DNA of 64,000 nucleotides from Variovorax sp. E3 (GTDB lineage Bacteria > Pseudomonadota > Gammaproteobacteria > Burkholderiales > Burkholderiaceae_C), in assembly GCF_016082275.1 (NCBI RefSeq), contig NZ_MOWM01000002.1:1-64000 (forward strand), in the 5' to 3' direction. Positions 1 through 8,866 of this stretch are shown here, piece after piece. The notes under the pieces are model-generated. The model was not told the DNA's origin. It did not search any database and saw only the letters and a program-made list of their open reading frames with translations. The first letter of the stretch is position 1. Each line of letters begins with the position of its first letter. The translations under genes were made by a program, and so were the position numbers.

Positions 1-1333
1 GCGGGCGGCCCGCGAGTTCGGACGCGGCGGCCCACGCGGCGAGCGCGGCGTCGTCGGCCACCAGCACGAGCTGGCGGGTTTCGTTCTTCAGGTCGTCGGC
101 CAGGCGTGGGCGAATCGACCAGCGCGCCTGTGGGATGTGGCTGGCGCGGAATTGCATGCTGCCGCGCAGGTCGACCAGCGTGACATCGTTCTTCTCGAGC
201 CGTGCGGCGAGCGTCTGCGCGTCGATGGTGGCGAGCGAAGGCGCGGTCGGTGCGGCGGCGGGGGCCAGCGACAGGCCGCTTGCCAGCCCGCCTTCGAGCA
301 CGCTCGCGTCGTGCCCCATCTGGCGCAGCCAGCTTGCGACGGTGGGCGCGCGCACGCGTCGTTGTCGAACAGCACCAGCCGCGCACCGCGCACGCCGAAG
401 TACTGGTCGCCGGCCTGCATCAGCTGGCCGCCGGGCGTGTGCTGCGCGCCGGGCAGGCTGCCGGCCGCGAACTCTTCGGGCGTGCGCACGTCGCACAGGA
501 ACAGGCTGCTGCCCGCGTCGGCGGCCCATTGCTGCACGGCCTGCGCGCTGACGGTGGGCACGTCGAAGCGCGCGGCCAGTGCCTTGGCGGCGGGGCGCAG
601 GTCGGTGTTGCCGCTGTCGGCGGCATAGCGGCGCGTGCCGCCGTGCTCCAGCGTGTGGTCGCCCAGGTACCAGCTGCGTGCCGTTCTCCAGCGCATAGAC
701 GGGGTTGGGCAGGCCGAGGTTGATGAGCGTCTGCGCGCCGATGATGCTGCGCGTGCGGCCCGCGCAGTTGATGACGATGGGCGTGGTGGTGTCGGGCACC
801 AACTGGCGCACGCGGAAGGCCAGTTCGCCGTTGGGGCAGCAGGTGGCGCTGGGGATGTTCATCTTGTGGAACTCGCTGACCGGGCGGCCGTCGAGCACCA
901 CCACCTTGTCGTCTCGGGCGAGCATCTCGGCCAGCTGGTCGGCGCTGACGCGGGGCGTGTGATAGACCTCCTCGGCCAGTTCGCCGAAGGTCTTCGAGGG
1001 CAGGTTGACGCCCGCGAAGAGCACGTAGCCCGCGGCCTTCCATGCGGGCGCGCCGCCCTGCAGCACGTGCACGTCGGTGTAGCCCAGCAAGGCCAGTTGC
1101 GCGGCGGCGCGTTCGGCCACGTCGGCATTGCCTTCGTCGTAGACCACCACGCGCACGGCGCGGCGCGGTACGAGGCGCGGGGCGTCGACCTCGAGCCGGC
1201 TGAAGGGCAGGGGAATGCCGTAGAACAGGTGCGCCTCGCCGTACTGGCCGTGCTCGCGCACGTCGAGCAGCGCGATTTCGGCGCCGTCGTGCAGCCAGGT
1301 CTTGAGGGTCTTCGGGTCGATGAAAGAGGTCAT
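1..1333 (-). pseudogene. multi-domain rhodanese sulfurtransferase, frameshifted and cut by the window edge
   Basis: The gene starts at 1333 (protein MTSFIDPKTLKTW...) and runs off the left end. Rhodanese-like domains repeat: domain 1 about residues 1-110, domain 2 about 115-210, a third after about 250 and the start of a fourth. Domain 2 carries the likely active-site loop VINCAGRTRS with its Cys; domains 1 and 3 lack a Cys at that place. The frame breaks twice. Near 675, ENGTQ should continue into GWYLGDHTLEHG, consistent with loss of two G. Near 356, FDND should continue as GVRAPTVASWL, consistent with loss of one G. It lies 89 bp downstream of the thiol dioxygenase gene, same strand, so a shared role in handling sulfur products is likely. 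Rhodanese family is clear; the substrate is unknown. Both breaks may be sequence errors. Confidence 0.8.
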
Positions 1334-1422
1334 GGGTGCGGGTCGTTGGAACGAACGAAGTCCTGCGAGGCCGCCGGAGCGGCCCGCATGTGTTGTCGAA
1401 GCGAAGGGGAAAGAGGGGGCGC

Positions 1423-2013
1423 TTAGCGGCGCGTCTGCACGCCGATGCCCATGGTCTGGTAGGTGCCGGCCGCCAGGTCGTAGGCGGTGCGCTGGTTCAG
1501 CGTTTCCAGCGCGCGGCCGTACATGTGCAGGTGGCGAATGACCTGCTCGCCCTGGATCTCGACCGAGTGGATGTCCTCGGGCATCAGCGCGATGCCCGTG
1601 CCCGGCGCCACGACGACCAGCGCCGTCTGCTCGAGCTTGCCCACGCCGGGCACGCTGGCGTCGTCGGTGCGCGCGTACACGCGGTTGTGCTCGGTGCCTT
1701 CCACGGCCGCGATGCAGGCCCAGGTGGTGTGGTTGTGCGGCACGATCTTCTTGCCGGGACGCATGACGTTCAGGTACAGCGCGTAGCTCTGGTCCGCGTC
1801 TTCGGCGATGAGGTAGCGGGCCTGGTGCTCGCCGGCCTCGGGCGCCGGAAAGTCGGCCGCGCCCCAGTACTCGGTGTGGGCGGCCAGGTCTTGCAGCGCG
1901 CCGAGCACGGTGTCCAGGTTGTCCCGGGTTGCTTCAGCGCCGCCGATGGCTTTCTTCATGGCGTCGATGGACGCGGTGACGGCTTGCTGGCGTTGCTCGG
2001 ACGGGGTGCTCAT
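1423..2013 (-). CDS. cupin thiol dioxygenase (cysteine / 3-mercaptopropionate dioxygenase family)
   Basis: A 196-residue cupin of the cysteine dioxygenase family, which oxidises a thiol to a sulfinic acid using one non-haem Fe(II) and O2. The 3-His metal site is visible: H93 and H95 in GKKIVPHNH (the cupin G-x5-H-x-H pattern) and H149 in MPEDIHSV. I chose the start at 2013 (MSTPSEQ) because GGAGA lies just upstream; a longer reading to 2079 runs into the divergent LysR promoter region. The substrate (cysteine or 3-mercaptopropionate) cannot be decided from sequence alone. Variovorax is known to use a 3-mercaptopropionate dioxygenase of this family. The rhodanese gene follows on the same strand and a LysR regulator is divergent, suggesting thiol-inducible control. 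Confidence 0.85.
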   Translation of the reverse strand: MSTPSEQRQQAVTASIDAMKKAIGGAEATRDNLDTVLGALQDLAAHTEYWGAADFPAPEAGEHQARYLIAEDADQSYALYLNVMRPGKKIVPHNHTTWACIAAVEGTEHNRVYARTDDASVPGVGKLEQTALVVVAPGTGIALMPEDIHSVEIQGEQVIRHLHMYGRALETLNQRTAYDLAAGTYQTMGIGVQTRR

Positions 2014-2098
2014 GCGGTTTCTCCAGTGGGGTTGCCTGTTTGATGTGCATTCACTGTAGTGACGGCGGCGTGACGCCACAATCCAAGCGCCGCACGAA

Positions 2099-2121
2099 AT
2101 ACATTAATAAAATTGATGTAT
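2099..2121. promoter_or_regulatory. LysR-type box overlapping the LysR start codon
   Basis: ATACAT-N11-ATGTAT is a perfect inverted repeat (2099-2104 and 2116-2121) containing the T-N11-A core typical of LysR-type regulators. Its right arm overlaps the regulator's ATG at 2120, so binding would be expected to repress the regulator while controlling the divergent dioxygenase gene. The surrounding DNA is unusually AT-rich for this genome. Confidence 0.55.
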
Positions 2122-3034
2122 GCCCACGCTCGACCTTGAACTCCTGCGCTCCTTTGCCGCTGTCGTCAGCCACCACAGCTTTGCGGCGGCCGCCGTTCAC
2201 CTGGGGCGCACGCAGTCGGCCGTGACGCAGCAGATGCAGCGGCTCGAAGAGCAGATCGGCCACCCGCTGTTCGTGAAGCAGGGCCGCCAGAAGCGCCTGA
2301 CCGAGCACGGCGAACGGCTGCTCACCTACGCGCACCACATGCTCGCGCTGAACGACGAGGCGCTGCGCAGCCTGCGGCAGGGCCAGCTCGAGGGCAACCT
2401 GCGCATCGGCGCGCCGCACGACGTGGCCGAGACCATGCTGCCGCTGCTGCTGGCCGAGGTGGCGCGCACGTCGCCGCTGCTGCAGCTGGACATCCACATC
2501 GGCCGCAGCCCCTACCTGATGACGTCGCTCAAGAGCGGGGAGGTCGACATGATCATCTCCAACCGCGCCGACGCGCAGTTCGAGGGCGTGGTGCTGCGCA
2601 ACTCACCCACCGTGTGGCTGTGCGCCGCAGGCTACGTGCACGACCCGACCAAGCCGGTGCCGCTGATCATGGCCGACGGGCCGAGCATCTTCCGGCGCAT
2701 CGGCCACGAGGCGCTCGACGCGGCGGGCGTGGCCTGGACGCCGCGCTACACCTCGTCGAGCCTGATCGGCATCAAGGCCGCGTTGCGCGCGGGGCTGGGC
2801 GTGACGGCGCGCGGCGTGGAGCAGCTGGACGCGGGCCTGCGCGTGCTGGGCGCGGGCGACGGCATGCCGCGCCTGCCCGACCTGGCCTACCACCTCTACA
2901 TCCGCAGCCACGTGGTCAACCCGGTCACGCGGCAGGTGTTCGAGACGCTGAAGAAGCAATTGCGCCTGCCGCGCACCGACACGCCGGCTCAGGGACTGGC
3001 CGGCGCTGGGTCCGGCACGGGCGTCACCGCGTAG
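2120..3034 (+). CDS. LysR-family transcriptional regulator
   Basis: A 304-residue LysR protein with an N-terminal winged helix-turn-helix (about residues 1-60; FAAAAVHLGRTQSAVTQQMQ) and a periplasmic-binding-like effector domain. The ATG at 2120 gives the usual LysR N-terminus (MPTLDLELLRSFAAV). It is divergent from the thiol dioxygenase/rhodanese genes across a 106-bp gap containing a T-N11-A palindrome, so it most likely controls them and itself. Its last 46 bp overlap the 3' end of the convergent diguanylate cyclase gene. The effector is unknown; a thiol or sulfinate is a guess from the neighbours. Confidence 0.88.
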   Translation: MPTLDLELLRSFAAVVSHHSFAAAAVHLGRTQSAVTQQMQRLEEQIGHPLFVKQGRQKRLTEHGERLLTYAHHMLALNDEALRSLRQGQLEGNLRIGAPHDVAETMLPLLLAEVARTSPLLQLDIHIGRSPYLMTSLKSGEVDMIISNRADAQFEGVVLRNSPTVWLCAAGYVHDPTKPVPLIMADGPSIFRRIGHEALDAAGVAWTPRYTSSSLIGIKAALRAGLGVTARGVEQLDAGLRVLGAGDGMPRLPDLAYHLYIRSHVVNPVTRQVFETLKKQLRLPRTDTPAQGLAGAGSGTGVTA

Positions 3035-4665
3035 CTCCCGCGCCCGTTCTGCTTGGCGCGGTACATGGCGGTGTCGGCCGCGGCGAGCAGGTCGCGAGGC
3101 GTTTCGTCGCCGTTGCCCAGGGCAATGCCGATCGACACGCCGATGACCGCGCCGCAATGCCCCGCCTCGGGCGGCCTGTCCAGCTGCAGCGGCCTGGAGA
3201 TGGCGTCGATGCAGCGCTGTGCCAGCGTGGCCGCGCCCTGTGCGGCGGTGCCTTCGAAGTCGGCGGCCAGCAGCACGAACTCGTCGCCGCCGATGCGCGC
3301 CACGGTGTCGGTCTGCCGCACCAGCGCCTGCAACCGGTGCGCGATTTCCAGCAGCGCCTTGTCGCCCGCCTCGTGGCCGAGCGTGTCGTTGAGCTGCTTG
3401 AAGCCGTCCAGGTCGAGGTAGAGCACGGCCACCTGGCGTGAATGGCGCTTGGCGCGCACCAGCGCCTGCTGCAGCCGTTCGTCGAGCAGCTTGCGGTTGG
3501 GCAGGCCGGTCAGGCTGTCGTGGTGGGCCAGCCGCGCCAGCGCCTGCTGGTTGTCGAGCAGCTTGGCCAGCAGTCGGTTGAAGGCCTGCGTGAGGTGGCC
3601 GATCTCGTCGTCGCGCACCACCCGCAGCGGCGCCAGCGGGAGTTCGCCGCGCGTCATGCGGTCGGCCTGGGCGGCCGCGCGCAGCAGCGGCCGCAGCAGC
3701 CACGCCATGATCAGCCCGATGACGACGAGCACCATGGCCACGGCGGGCGCGCGCTGCTGCAGGATGAAGGTCTGCATGCGCGCCACCGGGGCCAGCGCTT
3801 GCGAGACGGGCAGCCGCGCCACCACGAACCAGCCGCTGCTGGGCACCGAGGCGATGGCGGAGATTTCGTCGATGCCCCGGGCGTTGCGCGTCGTGCCGCT
3901 GCCGCGAAAGCCGGCCATGGCCCGGTCGTGCAGCAGGTTCACGCCGTCGGGCGGGGTGGGCGTGAGCGTCATCGAGGCGTCCGTCGAGGCCACGAAGATG
4001 CGGTCGCGCGGCGACACCACCAGGATGCCGCCGGCCTGGCCCACGCGCCCGCGTTGCAGGTGGTCGAGCAGGCCGTCGGCCGACAGGTCGGCCGTGCCCA
4101 GCAGCACGGCGGCCACCCGGCCGTTGCCGTCGCGCACGGGCACGGCCATGGGCAGCACCGAATGCCGCGCGGCCGTGGCCTGTGGACGGCCCAGCGCGGG
4201 CTTTCCGGCGAGCGCCGAGGTGAATTCCAGAGCGTCCGTAACGAGTTGCCCCGCGCCGTCCAGCCGCCGGCCCGAGGCGTCGGCGACCGTCAGGCCGAGC
4301 GGGAAGACGGGGCTCAGGGCACCGCGCTCGGCCAGCCATGCGTGCAGCGGCGCGGGTTGCGCCAGCAGGGCTGGCGGCAGGGTGGCCGCCAGGCGCTCCA
4401 GGAACGACAGCCGGTCGCCCAGGTAGTTGTCGACGTCCCGGGCCACGTAGGCGGCCAGCGCGCTTTGCTGGGCGGCCACCGAGTGGGTCAGGTCTTCGCG
4501 CAGGAAGCGGGTGAGCTGGATGTAGCTGGCGGCGGTCCCGATGATCGCCATCACCAGGCCCATCACGAGCAGACGAACGACCAGGCTGTTGGCAGATTTT
4601 CTGAAGTTCACTCTGGCGGCTGGTCGTGAAGCAGTAGGTGCGGGACTGTATACGAAGTGCCTCAC
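2989..4665 (-). CDS. membrane diguanylate cyclase with periplasmic sensor domain and GGDEF domain
   Basis: A 558-residue inner-membrane protein predicted to make cyclic di-GMP. Order: first membrane segment about residues 28-48, a roughly 250-residue periplasmic sensor region of dCache type, second membrane segment near AVAMVLVVIGLIMAWLL, a HAMP linker, then a GGDEF domain. The signature GGDEF is intact at about 459-463. An RxxD inhibitory site (RQTD) sits exactly five residues before it, so product inhibition is expected. No EAL domain is present. The start shown is a GTG at 4665; a second GTG at 4611 (VNFRKSANS) is possible. The gene lies downstream of lplT on the same strand with a 100-bp gap. 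The signal sensed is unknown. Confidence 0.88.
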   Translation of the reverse strand: MRHFVYSPAPTASRPAARVNFRKSANSLVVRLLVMGLVMAIIGTAASYIQLTRFLREDLTHSVAAQQSALAAYVARDVDNYLGDRLSFLERLAATLPPALLAQPAPLHAWLAERGALSPVFPLGLTVADASGRRLDGAGQLVTDALEFTSALAGKPALGRPQATAARHSVLPMAVPVRDGNGRVAAVLLGTADLSADGLLDHLQRGRVGQAGGILVVSPRDRIFVASTDASMTLTPTPPDGVNLLHDRAMAGFRGSGTTRNARGIDEISAIASVPSSGWFVVARLPVSQALAPVARMQTFILQQRAPAVAMVLVVIGLIMAWLLRPLLRAAAQADRMTRGELPLAPLRVVRDDEIGHLTQAFNRLLAKLLDNQQALARLAHHDSLTGLPNRKLLDERLQQALVRAKRHSRQVAVLYLDLDGFKQLNDTLGHEAGDKALLEIAHRLQALVRQTDTVARIGGDEFVLLAADFEGTAAQGAATLAQRCIDAISRPLQLDRPPEAGHCGAVIGVSIGIALGNGDETPRDLLAAADTAMYRAKQNGRGSYAVTPVPDPAPASP

Positions 4666-4765
4666 CCTTTGCCTGTTTTCAGGCCGTCTTCAGCCACATT
4701 TCAGCCCTGCCAGGGCGGTTCAGGGGCCATTTCCGGACTGCTCCCGGGCGGCGTGCCCCTGCGCG

Positions 4766-5971
4766 TCAGCCGTTCTGCGCGGCCAGCGCGTCGCGCCGGG
4801 CCCGTTGGCGGCGCGACCAGAGCAGGATCGCCCCCATCGCCAGCAGCAGGAAGCCGCCCAGGCCCGCCAGCGTGGGCAGCAGCGGCGCATCGAGGTAGAT
4901 CAGCGCGCCGTACACGCCGAGCATGGCCAGCGAGGCCGTGCTCTCGTTGGCGTTCTGCACCGCGATCGACTGGCCCGGGTGCATGCGCTGCAAGCCGCGG
5001 CTTTGCAGCAGCGCGTTCATCGGCACCAGCAGCAGCCCGGCCAGCACCCCGATCGCCACCAGCATCGGCACCGCCACGGCGGGCCGGGTGACCAGCGTCA
5101 TGGCCATGACCACCGCGCCCAGCAGCATGCCCAGCGGCAGCGCGCGCCGGGCGCGCTCCAGCGGAAACCAGCGCGCCGCCCCCACGGCCCCCGCCGCCAT
5201 GCCGACGGCCACGGCGATCTGCAGCAGCGCGCCCTGCGACAGCGCCAGGCCCAGCCGCTCGGCGGCCCAGCGCAGCACCAGGAACTGCAGGGTGGCCGAC
5301 GCGGCCCAGAACAGGCTGGTGACGGCCAGCGAAATGCGGGCGTCGGCATCGCGCCACAGCAGCATCAGCGAGTGCCCGAAGTCGCGCAGCAACCGGCCCG
5401 GGTGGGCCAGCGCCGCGCGGTCGCGCGCCGGGCTGTGCGGGATCGCGAGCGTGAAGGCGGCGGCCAGCAGGTACACCCCGCCGATGGCGGGCAGCGCCAG
5501 CCCCCGGTCGACCAGCGTGCTGCCCAGCGCCACCCCGAACAGGATCGACAGCACCGTGGCCGCCTCGACCCAGCCGTTGGCGGCCACCAGCTCGTCCTGC
5601 GGCAGCAGCTCGGGCAGCAGGCCGTACTTGGCCGGCGAGTACGCCGCCGCGCCCAGCCCCACCAGCGCATATGCCACCAGCGGCTGCACCTGCCACATCA
5701 GCAGCGCGCAGCCGCCGAGCTTGAGCAGGTTGGTGGCCATCAGCACGCGGCCCTTGGGCGCGGCGTCGGCCACGGCGCCCGCGAAGGCGGCGAGCAGCAC
5801 GTACGACAGGTAGAAGAACAGCCGCAACGCGGGCGTCATCCAGCCCGGCGCGTGGCGCTGCATGAGCAGGCCGATGGCCACGATCAGCAGCGCGTTGTCG
5901 GCCAGCGAACTGAGGAACTGGGCCGCCACCAGCGGAATCAGCGCGCGCCGCGACCGCGCCCGGAACCTCAC
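4766..5971 (-). CDS. lplT: LplT-like MFS transporter (lysophospholipid transporter family)
   Basis: A 401-residue polytopic protein with about 12 hydrophobic segments and the MFS/LplT look (N-terminus IPLVAAQFLSSLADNALLI, then AAYSPAKYGLLPELLP). Characterised LplT proteins flip lysophospholipids across the inner membrane. The GTG start at 5971 forms a GTGA overlap with the stop of the acyltransferase gene, so translation is probably coupled. It is the last gene of the five-gene operon that begins at 9753. In that setting it could export or flip the lipid-like product of the pathway, not only lysophospholipids; that is inference. Confidence 0.85.
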   Translation of the reverse strand: MRFRARSRRALIPLVAAQFLSSLADNALLIVAIGLLMQRHAPGWMTPALRLFFYLSYVLLAAFAGAVADAAPKGRVLMATNLLKLGGCALLMWQVQPLVAYALVGLGAAAYSPAKYGLLPELLPQDELVAANGWVEAATVLSILFGVALGSTLVDRGLALPAIGGVYLLAAAFTLAIPHSPARDRAALAHPGRLLRDFGHSLMLLWRDADARISLAVTSLFWAASATLQFLVLRWAAERLGLALSQGALLQIAVAVGMAAGAVGAARWFPLERARRALPLGMLLGAVVMAMTLVTRPAVAVPMLVAIGVLAGLLLVPMNALLQSRGLQRMHPGQSIAVQNANESTASLAMLGVYGALIYLDAPLLPTLAGLGGFLLLAMGAILLWSRRQRARRDALAAQNG

Positions 5972-6798
5972 GCGGACACGCCGAAGAAGTGCTGGCGGTA
6001 GCGCGGGGCGACGTCGTCCACGCGCAGCATCATCGGCAGGTCGGCGGTGTTGAAGGCCAGGTCGAGCGCGGGCGGCCCGAGCAGGCGCGCGCCGCAGCGC
6101 AGGTAGCCCTTGATGAGCGGGGGCGCGGCGGGCGGGGCGGCGTCGCTGTCGGCATCGGCGTCGGCCTCCGCGCCGGTGTCCAGCGGCAGCGCCACGCGCG
6201 GCTCGACGCGCCAGCGCTGCTCCACCAGGTGCGTGCGGCACAGCCGGTGCCACAGCCGCGCGGCCGCAAGGCCGTGGTCTTCCATGCCGATGCTGGCGCA
6301 GCCGATCATGGTGTCGAGCCGGTGGTCGACCATGTACTGGCCGAGCGCGGTCCACAGCGCCATGATGACGCTGCCCGAGCGCCACTGCGCGTCGACGCAC
6401 GAGCGGCCCAGCTCCAGCGCCCGCGCGCGCAGCGGCGTGAGCGGGGACAGGTCGAACTCGGTGTCGGTGTAGAAACCGCCCGCGCGCCGCGCCGCCTCGG
6501 GCGTCAGCACGCGGTAGGTGCCGATGAGCGGGCCGGGGCCGTGCACCGGGTCGACGGCGCGCACCAGCAGGTGGTCGCAGAAGGGGTCGAAGCGGTCGGC
6601 GTCCAGGCCGGGCGGCGTGCCGGCGGGCGGTGTCAGGCGCGCGCCCATTTCCTGCGCGAACACCCGAAAGCGCAGGCGTTGGGCGTCGCGCACGTCCTCC
6701 TCGTCGGTGGCCCAGCGGGTTTCCAGCGTGTGCGGCCCCGGCTGCGGCGCGGGTGTCGGGAAGGCGTGCGTGGCGAGGGTTTCCGTCTGCATGGGCAT
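5968..6798 (-). CDS. olsB: GNAT-fold acyltransferase, OlsB / acyl-homoserine-lactone synthase-like
   Basis: A 276-residue protein resembling OlsB, which transfers a 3-hydroxyacyl chain from ACP to the alpha-amine of ornithine, the first step of ornithine lipid synthesis. Supporting stretches are RLRFRVFAQEMGA, FDPFCDHLLVRA, the GGFYTDTEFDLSPL strand and ALELGRSCVDAQWRSG. The C-terminal half contains an Ala/Asp-rich linker (about residues 205-225), unusual for OlsB. The start at 6798 gives MPMQTET; 6792 is also possible. Upstream neighbour is an ATP-grasp gene 8 bp away; downstream is lplT with a 4-bp overlap. No olsA partner lies nearby, so the acceptor may be the operon's own amino acid-like product and not ornithine. 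Confidence 0.72.
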   Translation of the reverse strand: MPMQTETLATHAFPTPAPQPGPHTLETRWATDEEDVRDAQRLRFRVFAQEMGARLTPPAGTPPGLDADRFDPFCDHLLVRAVDPVHGPGPLIGTYRVLTPEAARRAGGFYTDTEFDLSPLTPLRARALELGRSCVDAQWRSGSVIMALWTALGQYMVDHRLDTMIGCASIGMEDHGLAAARLWHRLCRTHLVEQRWRVEPRVALPLDTGAEADADADSDAAPPAAPPLIKGYLRCGARLLGPPALDLAFNTADLPMMLRVDDVAPRYRQHFFGVSA

Positions 6799-6806
6799 GC
6801 GATGGC

Positions 6807-7916
6807 TCAGTTGGAGGGCGGATAGCGGTCGACCAACCGGTTCTGCCGCCGGTTGAGCCGTGCGAGTGCGAGCAGGCCGATGGGCCGCACGCCTTTCTTG
6901 CGTTGCGCGGCGCCGATGGCAAAGAGCAGCCGCTGCTTGGCGAAGACCATGCGAAAGCCTTGCACCACGCCGATGTCGGGGTCCCAGGCCTCGATGGCCT
7001 CGGAGCCCGCGCCGTTGACTTCCATGATGGTGAAGCCGCGCCCGGCGCGCAGCTCGCGCAGGCTGTCGTAGCGCACGTCGAAGCGCCCGAAATGAAACTC
7101 GGGCATGTCGCGCGCGATGGCGTCGACCGCCTGCACCAGCTCCGGCGTGACGAGCGCCGCGCCGTCGCGGTACAGGCCGCCCACGCGCGTCGAGCCGATG
7201 GTGGCCAGCCGCACCTGCTGGCCGGCCGCCGGCACGCTGTCGGGCGGCACGCTGCACTGGTGGCGCGGCGTGCGCGCGATGCGGCGCGCGCGCACGTCGG
7301 CGGCCACGAGTTGGGCCACGGTGCTGCGGCCGTCGCCCGTCACGCGCGGAAAGTAGCGCAGCGCCAAGCCGATGATTCGGCCCTGGCCCGTGACCGGGTC
7401 GCGTGCATAGAAGAGGCCGGCTTCGCCTTCTTGCGGCAGGTAGCGCTGCAGCACCACCGTCTCGCCCAGCGGAAAGGCCGCCAGGTACGCGCGCAGCGCC
7501 GCCATGTCGGACAGCTGGCGCACGCCGTAGCCGCACAGGCCGAGGTCGGGCTTGGCGACCACGGGAAACGCGAGGCCGCTGCCGGCCATGGCCGCGCGCA
7601 GGGCGTAGTCGGTGGCCTTGCCGTCGTTGAGCACCGCGCAGTAGTCGGCCGTGAGCGAGCGCGCCAGCGGGCCCATGCCGCGGAAGTATTCGAGCTTGCC
7701 GTCGCCCACCAGTCCGCCGGTGGTGAGCTGCGGGTTGGCCGCGGCCGGCACCGTGGCGCCGCCGTGGCGCAGCGACAGCCACAGCCACTGCGCCACCAGC
7801 GGCACGCAGATGAGCCACTTGGGCATGCGCTCCAGCACGCTGCACTCGCGCACCACCGCGAGCCGGGCGGTGTCGGGGCCGAGGTCGATGTCCAGGTCGA
7901 GCTCGGCGGCCATCAC
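6807..7916 (-). CDS. ATP-grasp domain protein, putative carboxylate-amine ligase
   Basis: A 369-residue protein with an ATP-grasp fold. Visible pieces are a nucleotide-binding strand FPVVAKPDLGLCGYGVRQL, the VVLQRYLPQEGEAGLFYARD segment, and the metal-binding end FTIMEVNGAGSEAIEAWDP. Such enzymes join a carboxylate to an amine (or similar) through an acyl phosphate. It does not match a named ATP-grasp enzyme that I recognise. An early LICVPLVAQWLWLSL stretch is hydrophobic and could lie at the membrane. Its start overlaps the methyltransferase stop by 4 bp and the OlsB-like gene follows after 8 bp, which places it firmly inside the operon. The substrate is unknown. Confidence 0.75.
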   Translation of the reverse strand: MMAAELDLDIDLGPDTARLAVVRECSVLERMPKWLICVPLVAQWLWLSLRHGGATVPAAANPQLTTGGLVGDGKLEYFRGMGPLARSLTADYCAVLNDGKATDYALRAAMAGSGLAFPVVAKPDLGLCGYGVRQLSDMAALRAYLAAFPLGETVVLQRYLPQEGEAGLFYARDPVTGQGRIIGLALRYFPRVTGDGRSTVAQLVAADVRARRIARTPRHQCSVPPDSVPAAGQQVRLATIGSTRVGGLYRDGAALVTPELVQAVDAIARDMPEFHFGRFDVRYDSLRELRAGRGFTIMEVNGAGSEAIEAWDPDIGVVQGFRMVFAKQRLLFAIGAAQRKKGVRPIGLLALARLNRRQNRLVDRYPPSN

Positions 7917-8866
7917 GCGGCCTCCGGTGCGCGGGTGGCGACGAGGCCGACGGCGGCGATGCGGTCGATGTGCGCATACACCGGCCGCTCCAGCTCCTCG
8001 CCGAACACGTCGGGGTCGATCTCGGTGTACGACCAGTCGAAGCCCGGCGCGGCCAGCAGCGGCTGCAGCTCGGCAAGGAAGGGGTCTTCGCCGTCGACCA
8101 TCGCCACGCCGGTGTACAGCAGCAACTGCCCGCCCGGTGCCAGCCGCTTGAGCGCCTCGGCCGCGATGCGCACGCTGAGCGCCCGCCCGAGCCGCGCGCC
8201 GCCGTGGCGGTAGGCGCGCTGCGCGGCGTCGTCCAGGTAGGGCGGATTCGACACGACGAGGTCGAACGCGCCTTCGACCGCCGAGAGCGCGTCGCCCTGC
8301 GCGAGCGTCACCGGCACGCCGGCCGCTTCGGCGTTGACGGCCGCGTAGCGCAGCGCAAGCGGGTTGATGTCGTTCATGACCACCGTCGCCGCCGCGCCCA
8401 TGGCGGCCAGCGCGCGCGCCACCGCGATGCCGCCCGCGCCGCTGCCGCAGCCCACGTCCAGCACGCGCAGCGGCTGCCCGGGCGATGTCTTGCGCCGCCG
8501 TGCCAGCGCATCGCGGATGAAGCGCGCGAAGCGGTGCGTGTCGGGTCCGAAGAACACGGCGTTCTCCTCGACCGTGGGGTAGGCCGAATGAAAGAACAGG
8601 TCGTCGCCCAGGCTGGCGATGCGCACCGTGCTGAGCAGCAGCGAGCCCGTGCGTTGCACCAGGCCCGCCTGTTCCATGGCGGCCAGCAGCGCCGGCGGCA
8701 GCGCACGCGCCTCGAACGGCAGGTTCCAGCCGAACACGTCGCGCAGCGTGGCGCCCGGCTCGCGCCCGCGCCGCGCCAGCACGCGCTGGTGCGTGAGCGG
8801 CGTCACGGTGGTGAAGCGGTAGCCGGTGGCCGCCACCTGGCGCAGCACGCCGGCCGCGTTCAGCAT
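7913..8866 (-). CDS. class I SAM-dependent methyltransferase with NPPY motif
   Basis: A 317-residue Rossmann methyltransferase. Motif I is VLDVGCGSGAGG (about 135-146), followed by the acidic strand end VVMNDINPLAL and the NPPY motif at 207-210. NPPY is typical of enzymes that methylate planar nitrogens such as Gln or Asn side chains or bases, as in the HemK/PrmC group. The first 110 residues form an extra N-terminal domain of unclear role. The start at 8866 overlaps the end of the diiron oxygenase-like gene by 7 bp, and its stop overlaps the ATP-grasp start. In this operon it probably modifies a small molecule, but a protein target cannot be excluded. Confidence 0.78.
   Translation of the reverse strand: MLNAAGVLRQVAATGYRFTTVTPLTHQRVLARRGREPGATLRDVFGWNLPFEARALPPALLAAMEQAGLVQRTGSLLLSTVRIASLGDDLFFHSAYPTVEENAVFFGPDTHRFARFIRDALARRRKTSPGQPLRVLDVGCGSGAGGIAVARALAAMGAAATVVMNDINPLALRYAAVNAEAAGVPVTLAQGDALSAVEGAFDLVVSNPPYLDDAAQRAYRHGGARLGRALSVRIAAEALKRLAPGGQLLLYTGVAMVDGEDPFLAELQPLLAAPGFDWSYTEIDPDVFGEELERPVYAHIDRIAAVGLVATRAPEAA

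Noticed and set aside
5968..6798. Acyl-homoserine lactone synthase (quorum-sensing LuxI) reading of the GNAT-fold gene
   Set aside because: The fold is related, but the OlsB-type blocks and lack of a LuxR-type regulator nearby favour an OlsB-like acyltransferase.
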